Under the pieces are notes generated by a model. It was not told the origin of the DNA and did no database searches. It saw only the letters and a program-made list of their open reading frames with translations. A program made the translations under genes and the position numbers. A stretch of DNA of 64,000 nt from Bacteroidia bacterium (GTDB taxonomy: Bacteria; Bacteroidota; Bacteroidia; Flavobacteriales; Flavobacteriaceae): positions 1 through 64,000 of the forward strand of contig JAUIBW010000001.1 in assembly GCA_030427585.1 (NCBI GenBank). The letters run 5' to 3'. This document shows positions 45,024 to 54,092 of the stretch, in pieces (the first letter of the stretch is position 1; each line of letters opens with the position of its first letter).

Positions 45024-45590
45024 TCAGTTTGCTGTATTATCCTGTTTTCTTTTTTCTATAAGTACTACTTCTTTTTCCATTTTTATAAATATCTTTTTCA
45101 TAAAATATCGGTGAAACGGTTTCACCAAAAAGAAATATATTTTCCCTAAGGTATTATGAATTTTTACTGTGGTAGCTAGTTCCATTATCTTATCATTCCC
45201 TTCTTCATAACTAATAAAAGACAATTTAAAGTCTAGATGTTTATCTCTCTGCCCTGTTAACAATTCTATATCATTCTTATCTAACACATCAAATAATGCA
45301 ATACTATCTCCAATATTACCTTCAAATTCGTTCAAATGTGCTTCTCTTTCTTTTTGAGTGAGTTTAGTCGTTGTTTTTAGCCCCATTTTTTTGGCTATTT
45401 TCTCTCTCGAGAGTAATAGTTTTATAAAAAGCGGAGAGAAGGCTTTAAAGAATGCTACCATACAATCTTTTGGTTTTGGCACTTCTTTTAAGGATGTTGT
45501 TCTTAATTGAAAAACATCAGAATAACTAATGCCTTTGCTTTGTTTTGCAATCAGATATTCTTTATTAAGCTCAATCTCTGTTACTTTCAT
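45024..45590 (-). CDS. DUF2867 family protein
   Basis: 188 residues, no membrane segment or signal peptide. The segment LLTGQRDKHLDFKLSFIS and the C-terminal VKIHNTLGKIYFFLVKPFHR are typical of DUF2867, which has a START/Bet v1-like ligand-binding fold. It may bind a hydrophobic ligand. It stands alone between the ABC operon and the acetyltransferase. Confidence 0.82.
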   Translation of the reverse strand: MKVTEIELNKEYLIAKQSKGISYSDVFQLRTTSLKEVPKPKDCMVAFFKAFSPLFIKLLLSREKIAKKMGLKTTTKLTQKEREAHLNEFEGNIGDSIALFDVLDKNDIELLTGQRDKHLDFKLSFISYEEGNDKIMELATTVKIHNTLGKIYFFLVKPFHRYFMKKIFIKMEKEVVLIEKRKQDNTAN

Positions 45591-45639
45591 TATTATAATC
45601 CAAAATTATATTTTTCTTTATTACTGCAATAACATATCT

Positions 45640-46155
45640 CTACATCTTTTTGTTTAGGATATAATATCTATGTTCATCCCAAATTTTATCATTTTTAACA
45701 ATCGCTTTTCGGAATATTCCTTCTTTTTTAAACCCACTTTTTTCGAGTACACTCATCGAAGCTGTATTGTATTCGATAACTCCGGCATATATCCTAATTA
45801 GGTTTAATTTTTCAAATCCATATTTGGTTATTTGACCTACAGCATTTGTAGTAATCCCTTTACCCCAATAGGGTTCTCCTAACCAATACCCGATTTCTGC
45901 TGATTTTCTATACATATCATCTTGAAGCATCAGTGATATAACTCCGCAAAGTTCACCTCTAAACTCTATCCCAAAGCTCACTATAGGATCTTGTTGTATT
46001 GTCATTTTAATAAAGGACTTGGCATCCTCTTCATTATAAGGATTAGGGAAATAGTCTCTTAAGTTATTTGATATATTATGATTGTTGGCAAGTTTTGCCA
46101 ATTGTGATTTGTCTGATGCTACAAGTTTCCTTATTCTAATTGCTTTGCTGTCCAT
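45640..46155 (-). CDS. GNAT N-acetyltransferase, RimJ/RimL type
   Basis: 171 residues. IRIRKLVASDKSQLAKLANN at the start, FGIEFRGELCGVISLML in the core, the acetyl-CoA loop region EIGYWLGEPYWGKGITTNAV, and the RIYAGVIEYNTASMSVLEKS / GFKKEGIFRKA end are typical of RimJ/RimL-like enzymes. Substrate (ribosomal N-terminus, amino acid or small molecule) cannot be told. Confidence 0.9.
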   Translation of the reverse strand: MDSKAIRIRKLVASDKSQLAKLANNHNISNNLRDYFPNPYNEEDAKSFIKMTIQQDPIVSFGIEFRGELCGVISLMLQDDMYRKSAEIGYWLGEPYWGKGITTNAVGQITKYGFEKLNLIRIYAGVIEYNTASMSVLEKSGFKKEGIFRKAIVKNDKIWDEHRYYILNKKM

Positions 46156-46669
46156 GATTCATTAGGATATTGATAAATCTAAGTAGTGACTTGAATTCAC
46201 AGGGACAGCTTCTATTTTTCTATTAATGTCGAGAAATTATCAAGATCTATACCCGATAGTTTACCATTACAATTCTTTACTATTTTCTTAATAGATATAG
46301 ACTTGTTTCTTCTTCATAGCCAAATCTAATATACATATAACAATCATTTTCTACTGTAGTTTAAAAGTAAATAATTCAAACGAGTATGATCTATAAATTC
46401 AAGAATAATGATATTTAAGAGTTATTATAGAATGTTTTTAATGCATACTTCTATAAACTGAAGTAGTTTAAACTTTTTTCAATTCGCTATAAAAATGCTC
46501 TTTTTCACTCAATTTTTGCCTTTTTCTTACTTCGTAGCGCTACTTCGACTTAGCACAGCACAAGTGCTATGAAGCGCAATCCCGAGTGCTCGGGACAATT
46601 GATCAAAAAATTGCTATTTTTTGCCAGAATCAAAAAAGTTTAAACCACTTCATAGTAAAAAAACGATTA
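46156..46669. other. Intergenic region with a palindromic element
   Basis: 514 bp without a credible gene. The left 300 bp is plain A/T-rich sequence in which I see nothing. The right part holds the 194-bp inverted-repeat element reported separately, which ends 18 bp before the pepD stop codon. Confidence 0.7.
46459..46652. repeat. 194-bp MITE-like element with 21-bp terminal inverted repeats
   Basis: The left terminus TGAAGTAGTTTAAACTTTTT(T) (46459-46479) and the right terminus (46632-46652) match at 20 of 21 positions as inverted repeats, with weaker complementarity further in. The centre has a nested hairpin TAGCAC/GTGCTA with GCG..CTTC/GAAG.CGC outer pairing (46537-46577), and a second perfect hairpin CCCGAG-TG-CTCGGG (46581-46594). 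GC content is higher than in the surroundings. No ORF or clear target-site duplication is seen. Confidence 0.6.
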
Positions 46670-48130
46670 CTATTTTTTCGGAGTTTCTTTTAAGATTTCT
46701 TTTACGAATTTCCAATATTTTTGTACCGATGAGATACTTACTCTTTCATCTGGTGAGTGCGCCCCTAAGATTGTTGGGCCAAATGATATCATATCCATAT
46801 CTGGATAATTTTGCCCCAGAATACCGCATTCTAATCCTGCATGACAGGCAGCTACATGTGCTTTTTCTCCATTAAGATTTTGATACAATTCGTCCATTAC
46901 TTTTAAAATTGGAGAATTCATATTAGGAGCCCAACCAGGATAATCTCCACTAGTGGTTACTTCACATCCTATTAACTCAAAGGTAGCTCTTAACTTGTTT
47001 GTAAGATCTAACTTAGAAGATTCTACGCTACTTCGGGTTAAACATTCGATAGTGATATCTCCATTTCCTATTGTTATTTTAGCAATATTATTAGAAGTTT
47101 CTACCAAATCAGGGATTGAGGCACTCATGGCATACACTCCATTATGCGCAGCATATAATGCTTTTATTACTCCTTCCTGAACGCCTAACTCCATTACTTG
47201 CTCTGGTAAATCTGTTGTATTAATTTCTATAGTAAGATCTGGATCAGCAATAGAGAGCTCATTTTGAATTGTCTTTGACAACTCTCCTATTTCGAATTCA
47301 AAAGCTTTTGCCTGTACTGCATCTACTACAACTATTGAAAAGCTCTCTCTTGGGATTGCGTTGCGCAAGCTCCCCCCTTTTATTTCACTAATCTGCAAAC
47401 CAAAATTTTCAAAACCATCAAATAACAGTCTATTCATTATTTTATTAGCATTTCCCAATCCTTTATGAATATCCATCCCAGAGTGTCCTCCGCTAAGTCC
47501 TGTTATAGCAATTGTATATCCTACTTTACCTTCTGTAACCGGTTCTTCTTTGTAACTTCTTTTTGCTGTAACATCAATCCCGCCAGCACAACCAACTCCT
47601 ATTTCATCATCTTCTTCGGTATCCAGATTTAGTAATATATCTCCTTGTAACCATCCTCCTTCTAATCCCATAGCACCAGTCATTCCAGTTTCTTCATCAA
47701 TAGTAAATAATGCCTCGATAGCAGGGTGCGCAATATCTGTAGATTCTAAAACTGCCATAATTGTAGCTACTCCCAGTCCGTTATCAGCACCAAGTGTTGT
47801 TCCTTTGGCTCTAACCCAATCTTCATCGATATACATTTCTATGCCTTGGGTATCAAAATCAAAATCGGTATCTGCATTTTTTTGATGTACCATATCCAGG
47901 TGAGATTGCATCACCACCGCTTTTCGATCTTCCATTCCCCGAGTAGCCGGTTTTCTTATTAGAACATTACCAACCTTGTCTATCTCGGTAGTTAACCCTA
48001 ATGATTCTCCAAAATTTTTCATAAATGCAATAACACGCTCTTCTTTTTTTGAAGGTCTGGGAACTGCATTAAGGTCTGCAAACTTATTCCATATCACTTT
48101 AGGCTCAAGGCTTCTTATTTCTGAATTCAT
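46670..48130 (-). CDS. pepD: Aminoacyl-histidine dipeptidase (PepD/peptidase M20C)
   Basis: 486 residues, full length. Zinc-ligand motifs of the M20 family: MQSHLDMVHQKNAD, GTTLGADNGLGVATIMA, TIDEETGMTGAMGL with the catalytic Glu pair, LLNLDTEEDDEIGVGCAGG, and the C-terminal VAACHAGLECGIL. GLSGGHSGMDIHKGLGNA lies in the dimerisation domain. It hydrolyses Xaa-His dipeptides such as carnosine. Monocistronic. Confidence 0.95.
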   Translation of the reverse strand: MNSEIRSLEPKVIWNKFADLNAVPRPSKKEERVIAFMKNFGESLGLTTEIDKVGNVLIRKPATRGMEDRKAVVMQSHLDMVHQKNADTDFDFDTQGIEMYIDEDWVRAKGTTLGADNGLGVATIMAVLESTDIAHPAIEALFTIDEETGMTGAMGLEGGWLQGDILLNLDTEEDDEIGVGCAGGIDVTAKRSYKEEPVTEGKVGYTIAITGLSGGHSGMDIHKGLGNANKIMNRLLFDGFENFGLQISEIKGGSLRNAIPRESFSIVVVDAVQAKAFEFEIGELSKTIQNELSIADPDLTIEINTTDLPEQVMELGVQEGVIKALYAAHNGVYAMSASIPDLVETSNNIAKITIGNGDITIECLTRSSVESSKLDLTNKLRATFELIGCEVTTSGDYPGWAPNMNSPILKVMDELYQNLNGEKAHVAACHAGLECGILGQNYPDMDMISFGPTILGAHSPDERVSISSVQKYWKFVKEILKETPKK

Positions 48131-48308
48131 AATTGATGTTTAAATATTGACAGCTTTATATTATAGATATGCAACAAAATTCTAAATTTTAAATCAAGTA
48201 TCAAAGCATAGTGCTATCAAAGTCACGAAGTTTCTGGGGCAAACGTATAGATACTAAAAAACTCTTAATTCTTCATTCTAAATTAAGAATTGTAAATATC
48301 TTTATCCC

Positions 48309-49373
48309 ATGCAATCTAAGACAAAACTTTATCTCACCCTATTACTTCCTGTTCAAATCATTCTGATTCAAATTCTTTCTTTTTTTCCCGAAGTTATAGA
48401 ACGATTTTATAGTAATGGTTTGTTTGTTTATATCTCTAAGGCTCTGCGATATGTATTTGGATGGCTTCCATTTTCTTTTGGAGATATTTTATATTGTGTT
48501 TTGATTATTATGCTAATACGTTTTTTATTTAAAAAAGTATTTAAAAAACGATTGTTTTGGAGAGAAGTGGTATTAGATATCGGTGCGACTTTATCTGTTA
48601 TATATGCTTGTTTTCATATTCTTTGGGGAATGAATTACTATAGATTACCCTTACATGAGATATTAGGATTAGACGATGAATATACTGAAGAAGAGCTGAT
48701 TACTGTTTCAGAGAAGTTAATATTTCGGGCCAATTCTTTGCATCTGCAACTAGAATCCAATGATTCGCTACCGATACGCATCCCCTATTCTAAAGAGGAA
48801 GTATTTCAAAAAACTATTCCTGCTTACGATCAGTTACATCAAATATTCCCTGTATTACAATATCACCCTAAGAGTATTAAAACATCTATATTAAGTCTTC
48901 CTCTTACCTATATGGGTTTTAGTGGGTATTTAAACCCGATTACCAATGAAGCGCAGGTAAATGGACTAATACTTAATTATAAAGCTCCTACTACTAGTTG
49001 TCATGAAGAAGCACATCAATTAGGATTTGCTAAAGAAAATGAAGCCAATTTTATTGCGGCATTAACTACAATGAATTATGATGACATATATTTTAACTAT
49101 AGTGGAGCTACTTTTGCCCTAAAATTTTGCTTAAATGATCTCTATCTTCGTAATGAAGAAAAAGCAATCTGTCTTATCGAAAAACTAAGACCTGGTATTA
49201 GAAGAAATTATATTGAAGTAAATGAGTTCTGGGAATCTTATGAAAATCCCCTCGAACCCATTTTTAAAAGTACTTATGATAGTTATCTAAAAGCTAATAA
49301 CCAACCTGATGGTATGGAAACCTATAGTTATGTTGTAGCTTTATTAGTCAATTATTATAAAACCAGATTATAG
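48309..49373 (+). CDS. DUF3810 family membrane protein with HExxH motif
   Basis: 354 residues. Three hydrophobic segments lie in the first 115 residues, then a soluble domain (about 120-354) with SCHEEAHQLGFAKENEANFI: HEEAH is an HExxH zinc-binding motif and the downstream Glu in ENEAN is a plausible third ligand. The LPLTYMGFSGYLNPITNEAQ stretch is conserved in DUF3810. A membrane-anchored metalloprotease role is likely but untested. It converges with the next gene, with 5 bp between. Confidence 0.85.
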   Translation: MQSKTKLYLTLLLPVQIILIQILSFFPEVIERFYSNGLFVYISKALRYVFGWLPFSFGDILYCVLIIMLIRFLFKKVFKKRLFWREVVLDIGATLSVIYACFHILWGMNYYRLPLHEILGLDDEYTEEELITVSEKLIFRANSLHLQLESNDSLPIRIPYSKEEVFQKTIPAYDQLHQIFPVLQYHPKSIKTSILSLPLTYMGFSGYLNPITNEAQVNGLILNYKAPTTSCHEEAHQLGFAKENEANFIAALTTMNYDDIYFNYSGATFALKFCLNDLYLRNEEKAICLIEKLRPGIRRNYIEVNEFWESYENPLEPIFKSTYDSYLKANNQPDGMETYSYVVALLVNYYKTRL

Positions 49374-49378
49374 AGCAA

Positions 49379-50047
49379 CTATAAGGTATTATAATACCCC
49401 ACAATCCTCATTAGATCATTTTCTTTTTTATAACTAAGCTTTTTTGAGGAAACGTACTTTTCGATTTCGCTCTTTTTATCTTCAAAAACTTTCAATATAT
49501 CTTTCTGTTTCAACCTGATCTTGAGTAAATCACCTCCGGCTTTTAATATAAAATAACTACGCTTTTCTATATACTTGTCATTTGTTGTCTTTTCATAAGC
49601 ATCAATTGCATTTTGACCTTGTTTTATCTTCTTTTCTACCTTCATAACTAAAGAATTCTTCCCTTCTTTTAAAAAGACAAAAAACTGCTTTGTTCCTTCA
49701 TAATCTAACATCTTATACGCATATCCTTCGTCCAAAACAACCCGAATATTCTCTTTTTTCAAAATATTGAATACTTCTGTAACCTCAATTTCGTCATTTA
49801 AAGTATTATATCTAACATAGGCTCTTCTCATTTTTTTTCCATTTACATATACTGAAGCAAGTTTATTTTCATCTTCATAATACTGATGCCCCTGAACACT
49901 GTACTTTGGAGGTTTCTTAACAACTACTCGAGTCCCATAAGCGCTCATATCTGATGTTTCTTCGGCTCCAGTAACCGAACCAATTTTAGCTTGCGCTACA
50001 ACCAAAAAACTTTGTAGCAATAAAAGTGCTAAAAACAATTTTTTCAT
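49379..50047 (-). CDS. Hypothetical secreted protein, paralogue of next gene
   Basis: 222 residues with a signal peptide (ending LVVAQ). It is related along its whole length to the upstream gene: the pairs GHQYYEDENKLASVYVNGKK / GHQYFEENNEMATIYVNKKQ and VRYNTLNDEIEV / VRYNAFNGELEY align, and both end in a lysine-rich domain (KKDILKVFEDKKSEIEKYVS here). Family not recognised. Confidence 0.75.
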   Translation of the reverse strand: MKKLFLALLLLQSFLVVAQAKIGSVTGAEETSDMSAYGTRVVVKKPPKYSVQGHQYYEDENKLASVYVNGKKMRRAYVRYNTLNDEIEVTEVFNILKKENIRVVLDEGYAYKMLDYEGTKQFFVFLKEGKNSLVMKVEKKIKQGQNAIDAYEKTTNDKYIEKRSYFILKAGGDLLKIRLKQKDILKVFEDKKSEIEKYVSSKKLSYKKENDLMRIVGYYNTL

Positions 50048-50187
50048 TCTATTTTATTTTAAATTTTCCCAAATAAAAGAAACGACTTTTATACATAATA
50101 TCGCCCCTTTATAAAAAATACTATTTAACCATCTGATATATTACAAATTAATTTTGATAAAATTAAATAGATAAATATGTCATAAAG

Positions 50188-50868
50188 TTATAGAGAACTA
50201 TAATAGTTAATAATCTTAATCACATCTTTTTCCTTCTTAAAACTCAATTTTTTTGAAGAGGCAAACTTTTCCAGCTCTTCTTTTTTATCTAAAACTTTGA
50301 GTATATCTTTTTTCTTAAGTTTTACTTTTTTAACCTCTCCCTTTTCATTATTAATTATGAAATACTTGTTATTCTCAATATATTTTGAAGGTGTACTGGC
50401 ATCATAACTGGTTACTGCTTCCTTTCCTTGTTTTATTTTTTTCAATGCTTTCATTCCTAAAGAAAATGGCCCTTCATTATACACAATAAAAAATTGTCTA
50501 TCCCCATCATATTCATACAGTTTATAGCTATACTTTTTAAGAGCAACTTCTAAGTTCTCTACTTTTAGCATATTAAATCTTTTATTATTATCTACATATT
50601 CTAATTCTCCATTAAAAGCATTGTATCTAACCAAACATTGACGTACTTGCTTTTTATTTACATATATTGTAGCCATTTCATTATTCTCTTCAAAATACTG
50701 ATGCCCTTTAATAGTAGTGTTACGAGCTTTTTGTTGTACTATAATTGTTGAACTAAAAGGCCCTATTGCTGTGTTACCACTAGGATCCGAAGCTCCTCCT
50801 CCAAAGGTCTCTTGTCCAATCATTACCGTATTACTTATGATTAAAAAAAGAATAAAAAGGTTTTTCAT
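50188..50868 (-). CDS. Hypothetical secreted protein, paralogue of previous gene
   Basis: 226 residues with a signal peptide (ending TVMIGQ). The body has FFIVYNEGPFSLGMKALKKI followed by YIENNKYFIINNEKGEVKKV, and the C-terminal LKKKDILKVLDKKEELEKFA, all mirrored in the paralogue 140 bp downstream. No known domain is visible. It is divergent from the amidohydrolase gene. Confidence 0.75.
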   Translation of the reverse strand: MKNLFILFLIISNTVMIGQETFGGGASDPSGNTAIGPFSSTIIVQQKARNTTIKGHQYFEENNEMATIYVNKKQVRQCLVRYNAFNGELEYVDNNKRFNMLKVENLEVALKKYSYKLYEYDGDRQFFIVYNEGPFSLGMKALKKIKQGKEAVTSYDASTPSKYIENNKYFIINNEKGEVKKVKLKKKDILKVLDKKEELEKFASSKKLSFKKEKDVIKIINYYSSL

Positions 50869-51021
50869 TATTATAAAATTTTATTGTTAATATTTTCGTA
50901 AATTTCTAAAAATCCAAGTTTATACTAGTATATCTAATGTTAAAACAATCTTAATTAACAACCTCTTTTTATTTCAACCATTATCTTTAAATCGGATTCA
51001 ATTTACTTTTACACTACATTT

Positions 51022-54006
51022 ATGAAAAAACTTCTATTATCACTTACGGTGATATGTGGTATTTTAAATTCTTACTCTCAGGATTATTTCCCAAAAAATG
51101 ATGGGGTTAATACGACAAATTCTAATTATACCGTATTTAAAAATGCAACGATTCACACAACACCCGATACCGAGATCAAAAACGGAACTCTAGTTATCCA
51201 AAAGGGTAAGATTGTACAGGTAGGAAATACTATTACGCCTCCTGCAAATAGTGTGATAATTGACCTAAAAGGAAAGCATATTTATGCTTCTTTCATTGAT
51301 CTGTTTACCAATTTTGGTATCGAAAAACCTAAGCAAAAAAGAGGAAGCCCTTTTAGAGGTAATCCGCAATACGAAGCTTCACGAGAAGGGTATTACTGGA
51401 ACGATCATATTCGTCCCGAAACAAATGCTTTGACATCATTTAAATATGATGCAAAAAAAGCAACAGAATATGTAAAAGAGGGATTTGGAGTACTTAATAC
51501 ACACATGCCCGACGGTATTGTAAGAGGAACGGGACTATTGGTAGCTCTAAATAATGAAGGCACAGAAGGGGATCGATTATTAAGTGATCGTTCATCACAA
51601 TTCTTATCTTTTTCAAAGAGTAATAAAAGTAAACAAATATACCCTACATCACTTATGGGGGCTATGGCACTTCTAAGACAAATGTATTACGATGCCGATT
51701 GGTACGCTGGTGGTAATGCTACTAATAAAGATTTATCACTAGAAGCCTTAAATAGGAATAAAAACCTTCCTCAAATTTTTGAAGCCGGAAGCCGAATAAA
51801 TGGTTTTAGAGCCGATAAGGTTGGAGATCAATTTAACACACAATATATACTTGTTGGCGGTGGAGATGAATATGCCAGGATCGACAAAGTAAAAGCTACC
51901 AATGCCAAGTATATCATTCCTCTAGATTTTCCTGAAGCCTATGATGTTTCAGACCCTTTTATGGCTAATTTGGTAAGCCTTGGAGATATGAGACATTGGA
52001 ACCAGGCTCCGACGAACCCTTCGGTATTATCAAAAAATGGGATTACCTTTTCTTTGACCACACATAAATTAAAAAAGATAGCAGATCTTAAAGATCGAAT
52101 CATAAAGGCTATTGACTATGGTTTGGATAAAAAAACTGCCATTGCTGCTCTAACAACAGTGCCTGCGCAGATTTTAGGAAAGAGTAATCTTTTAGGAAGT
52201 ATAAAAAAAGGAAGTTATGCCAACTTTCTAATCACCGAAGGTGAATTATTTTCAAAAGACAATATTATTTATGAAAACTGGGTGCAGGGTCGAAAAAATA
52301 TAGTCAATGACATGAATGTTATCGATATTAACGGTAACTATTCGCTAACGGTTGCCGGAAAGATATATGATATGTCAATTTCTGGAAAACCCACAAAACC
52401 TAAAGCCGAAATCAAACTTGGTGAAACAAAATTAGGTGCTAAAATAAACTATAAGAATGATTGGGTAACCATCACTTTTACGGATACCGATACCACCAAG
52501 ACGCAATACACAAGGATAGTATCTAGTATTACTGACTCTCCTGATTTATGGAGTGGTAAGGCTATTCTTCCTAATGGAGCTCAAACTTCTTTTTCTGTAA
52601 AAAAGAAACTCGATGAGTCTTCTGAAAAAAAGAATAAAAAATCAACCGATACAAAGGAAAACCCCGAAGTTCTTCCTATTGCGTATCCTAATATAGCATA
52701 CGGAAACTCCCAATTACCAAAATCAGAATCATTACTATTTAAAAATGCAACAGTTTGGACCAATGAAACCGATGGAATTTTAACCGAAACCGATGTATTA
52801 GTCAAAAATGGTAAAATTACTGCCATCGGTAAAAACCTTAATGATAGTAACGCTAAAATAATAGATGCTTCAGGAAAACATCTTACTTCTGGTATTGTTG
52901 ATGAGCATTCTCATATCGCTGCAGCAGCAATTAACGAAGCTGGACACAATTCTTCTGCCGAAGTAACTATCGAAGATGTCGTATCCCCCGATGATATCGA
53001 TATTTACAGAAACCTTGCCGGAGGTGTAACTTCAATACAGATTCTTCACGGTTCTGCCAATCCAATCGGAGGACGTTCTGCAATCATAAAACTAAAATGG
53101 GGAGAAAGCGCTAATAACCTTATCTATCCCAATTCTCCCAAATTTATCAAATTTGCATTAGGAGAAAATGTAAAACAAAGTAACTGGCAAAGTTTTAGTC
53201 GTTTCCCGCAATCAAGAATGGGAGTCGAACAATTGTATGTAGATTACTTTTCTCGTGCAAAAGAATATCATAAACGTAAGACCAGTGGTAAACCTTATCG
53301 CAAGGATACCGAAATGGAGACTCTGGCAGAGATAATAAATGGACAACGTTATATCAGCTGCCACTCTTATGTACAAAGTGAGATCAACATGCTAATGAAG
53401 GTTGCCGAAAAATTTAATTTTAAAATTAACACCTTTACGCATATTCTAGAAGGCTATAAATTAGCAGATAAAATGGTAGCACATGGTGTTGGAGGGTCTA
53501 CCTTTTCTGATTGGTGGGCGTACAAATATGAAGTTAATGATGCGATCCCTTATAATGCCGCCATTATGCATAAACAAGGGGTAGTTACCGCAATCAATAG
53601 TGACGATGGGGAAATGTCTCGCCGTCTTAATCAAGAAGCTGCAAAATCTGTAAAATACGGTGGTGTAAGCGAAGAAGATGCTTTGAAATTTGTAACCCTT
53701 AATCCTGCCAAACTGTTACATATCGATGACAGAGTAGGAAGTATCAAAATAGGTAAAGATGCAGATTTAGTATTATGGACAGACCATCCTCTATCAATAT
53801 ATGCTAAAGCAGAAAAGACTATAATCGAAGGAACTATTTATTTTGATCTTGAAAAAGACAAGGCTATGAGAAAATCTATTGCAGCAGAAAGAAACAAACT
53901 TTCTACTATGATGTTAAAGGCAAAAAACAGTGGTCTTAAAACGCAACCTGCCAAGAAAAAGGAAAAGCAACAGTTCGAATGTGAAACTTTAGAAACTATT
54001 AACTAA
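51022..54006 (+). CDS. Exported tandem amidohydrolase protein
   Basis: 994 residues with a signal peptide (ending NSYSQ). It contains two amidohydrolase-like halves. In the first (about 35-430) the expected HxH after the first strand is lost (YASFIDLFTNFGIEKP), so it is probably inactive. The second (about 570-960) keeps metal ligands: GIVDEHSHIAAAA, FTHILEGYKLADKM and AINSDDGEMSRRL. The downstream gene encodes a further degenerate amidohydrolase. Imidazolonepropionase-like or peptidase activity is possible; substrate unknown. Confidence 0.9.
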   Translation: MKKLLLSLTVICGILNSYSQDYFPKNDGVNTTNSNYTVFKNATIHTTPDTEIKNGTLVIQKGKIVQVGNTITPPANSVIIDLKGKHIYASFIDLFTNFGIEKPKQKRGSPFRGNPQYEASREGYYWNDHIRPETNALTSFKYDAKKATEYVKEGFGVLNTHMPDGIVRGTGLLVALNNEGTEGDRLLSDRSSQFLSFSKSNKSKQIYPTSLMGAMALLRQMYYDADWYAGGNATNKDLSLEALNRNKNLPQIFEAGSRINGFRADKVGDQFNTQYILVGGGDEYARIDKVKATNAKYIIPLDFPEAYDVSDPFMANLVSLGDMRHWNQAPTNPSVLSKNGITFSLTTHKLKKIADLKDRIIKAIDYGLDKKTAIAALTTVPAQILGKSNLLGSIKKGSYANFLITEGELFSKDNIIYENWVQGRKNIVNDMNVIDINGNYSLTVAGKIYDMSISGKPTKPKAEIKLGETKLGAKINYKNDWVTITFTDTDTTKTQYTRIVSSITDSPDLWSGKAILPNGAQTSFSVKKKLDESSEKKNKKSTDTKENPEVLPIAYPNIAYGNSQLPKSESLLFKNATVWTNETDGILTETDVLVKNGKITAIGKNLNDSNAKIIDASGKHLTSGIVDEHSHIAAAAINEAGHNSSAEVTIEDVVSPDDIDIYRNLAGGVTSIQILHGSANPIGGRSAIIKLKWGESANNLIYPNSPKFIKFALGENVKQSNWQSFSRFPQSRMGVEQLYVDYFSRAKEYHKRKTSGKPYRKDTEMETLAEIINGQRYISCHSYVQSEINMLMKVAEKFNFKINTFTHILEGYKLADKMVAHGVGGSTFSDWWAYKYEVNDAIPYNAAIMHKQGVVTAINSDDGEMSRRLNQEAAKSVKYGGVSEEDALKFVTLNPAKLLHIDDRVGSIKIGKDADLVLWTDHPLSIYAKAEKTIIEGTIYFDLEKDKAMRKSIAAERNKLSTMMLKAKNSGLKTQPAKKKEKQQFECETLETIN

Positions 54007-54039
54007 AAATATACATGCACTAAACTTGTCCAAAATCAA

Positions 54040-54071
54040 TTCAAACAATACTTCGACAGACTCAGTATGAC
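54040..54071. repeat. Possible fragment of an extragenic repeat
   Basis: The spacer between the two amidohydrolase genes contains ACTTCGACAGACTCAGTATG followed by ACA. TTCGACnnnCTCAGnaTGACA strings are commonly dispersed between genes in Bacteroidota (general recollection, not checked here). Confidence 0.3.
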
Positions 54072-54092
54072 AAAAAATTATACAAAATAGAT

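Noticed and set aside
46621..46875. Open frame overlapping the end of pepD and the palindromic element
   Set aside because: It is antisense to conserved pepD coding sequence and starts inside the repeat element.
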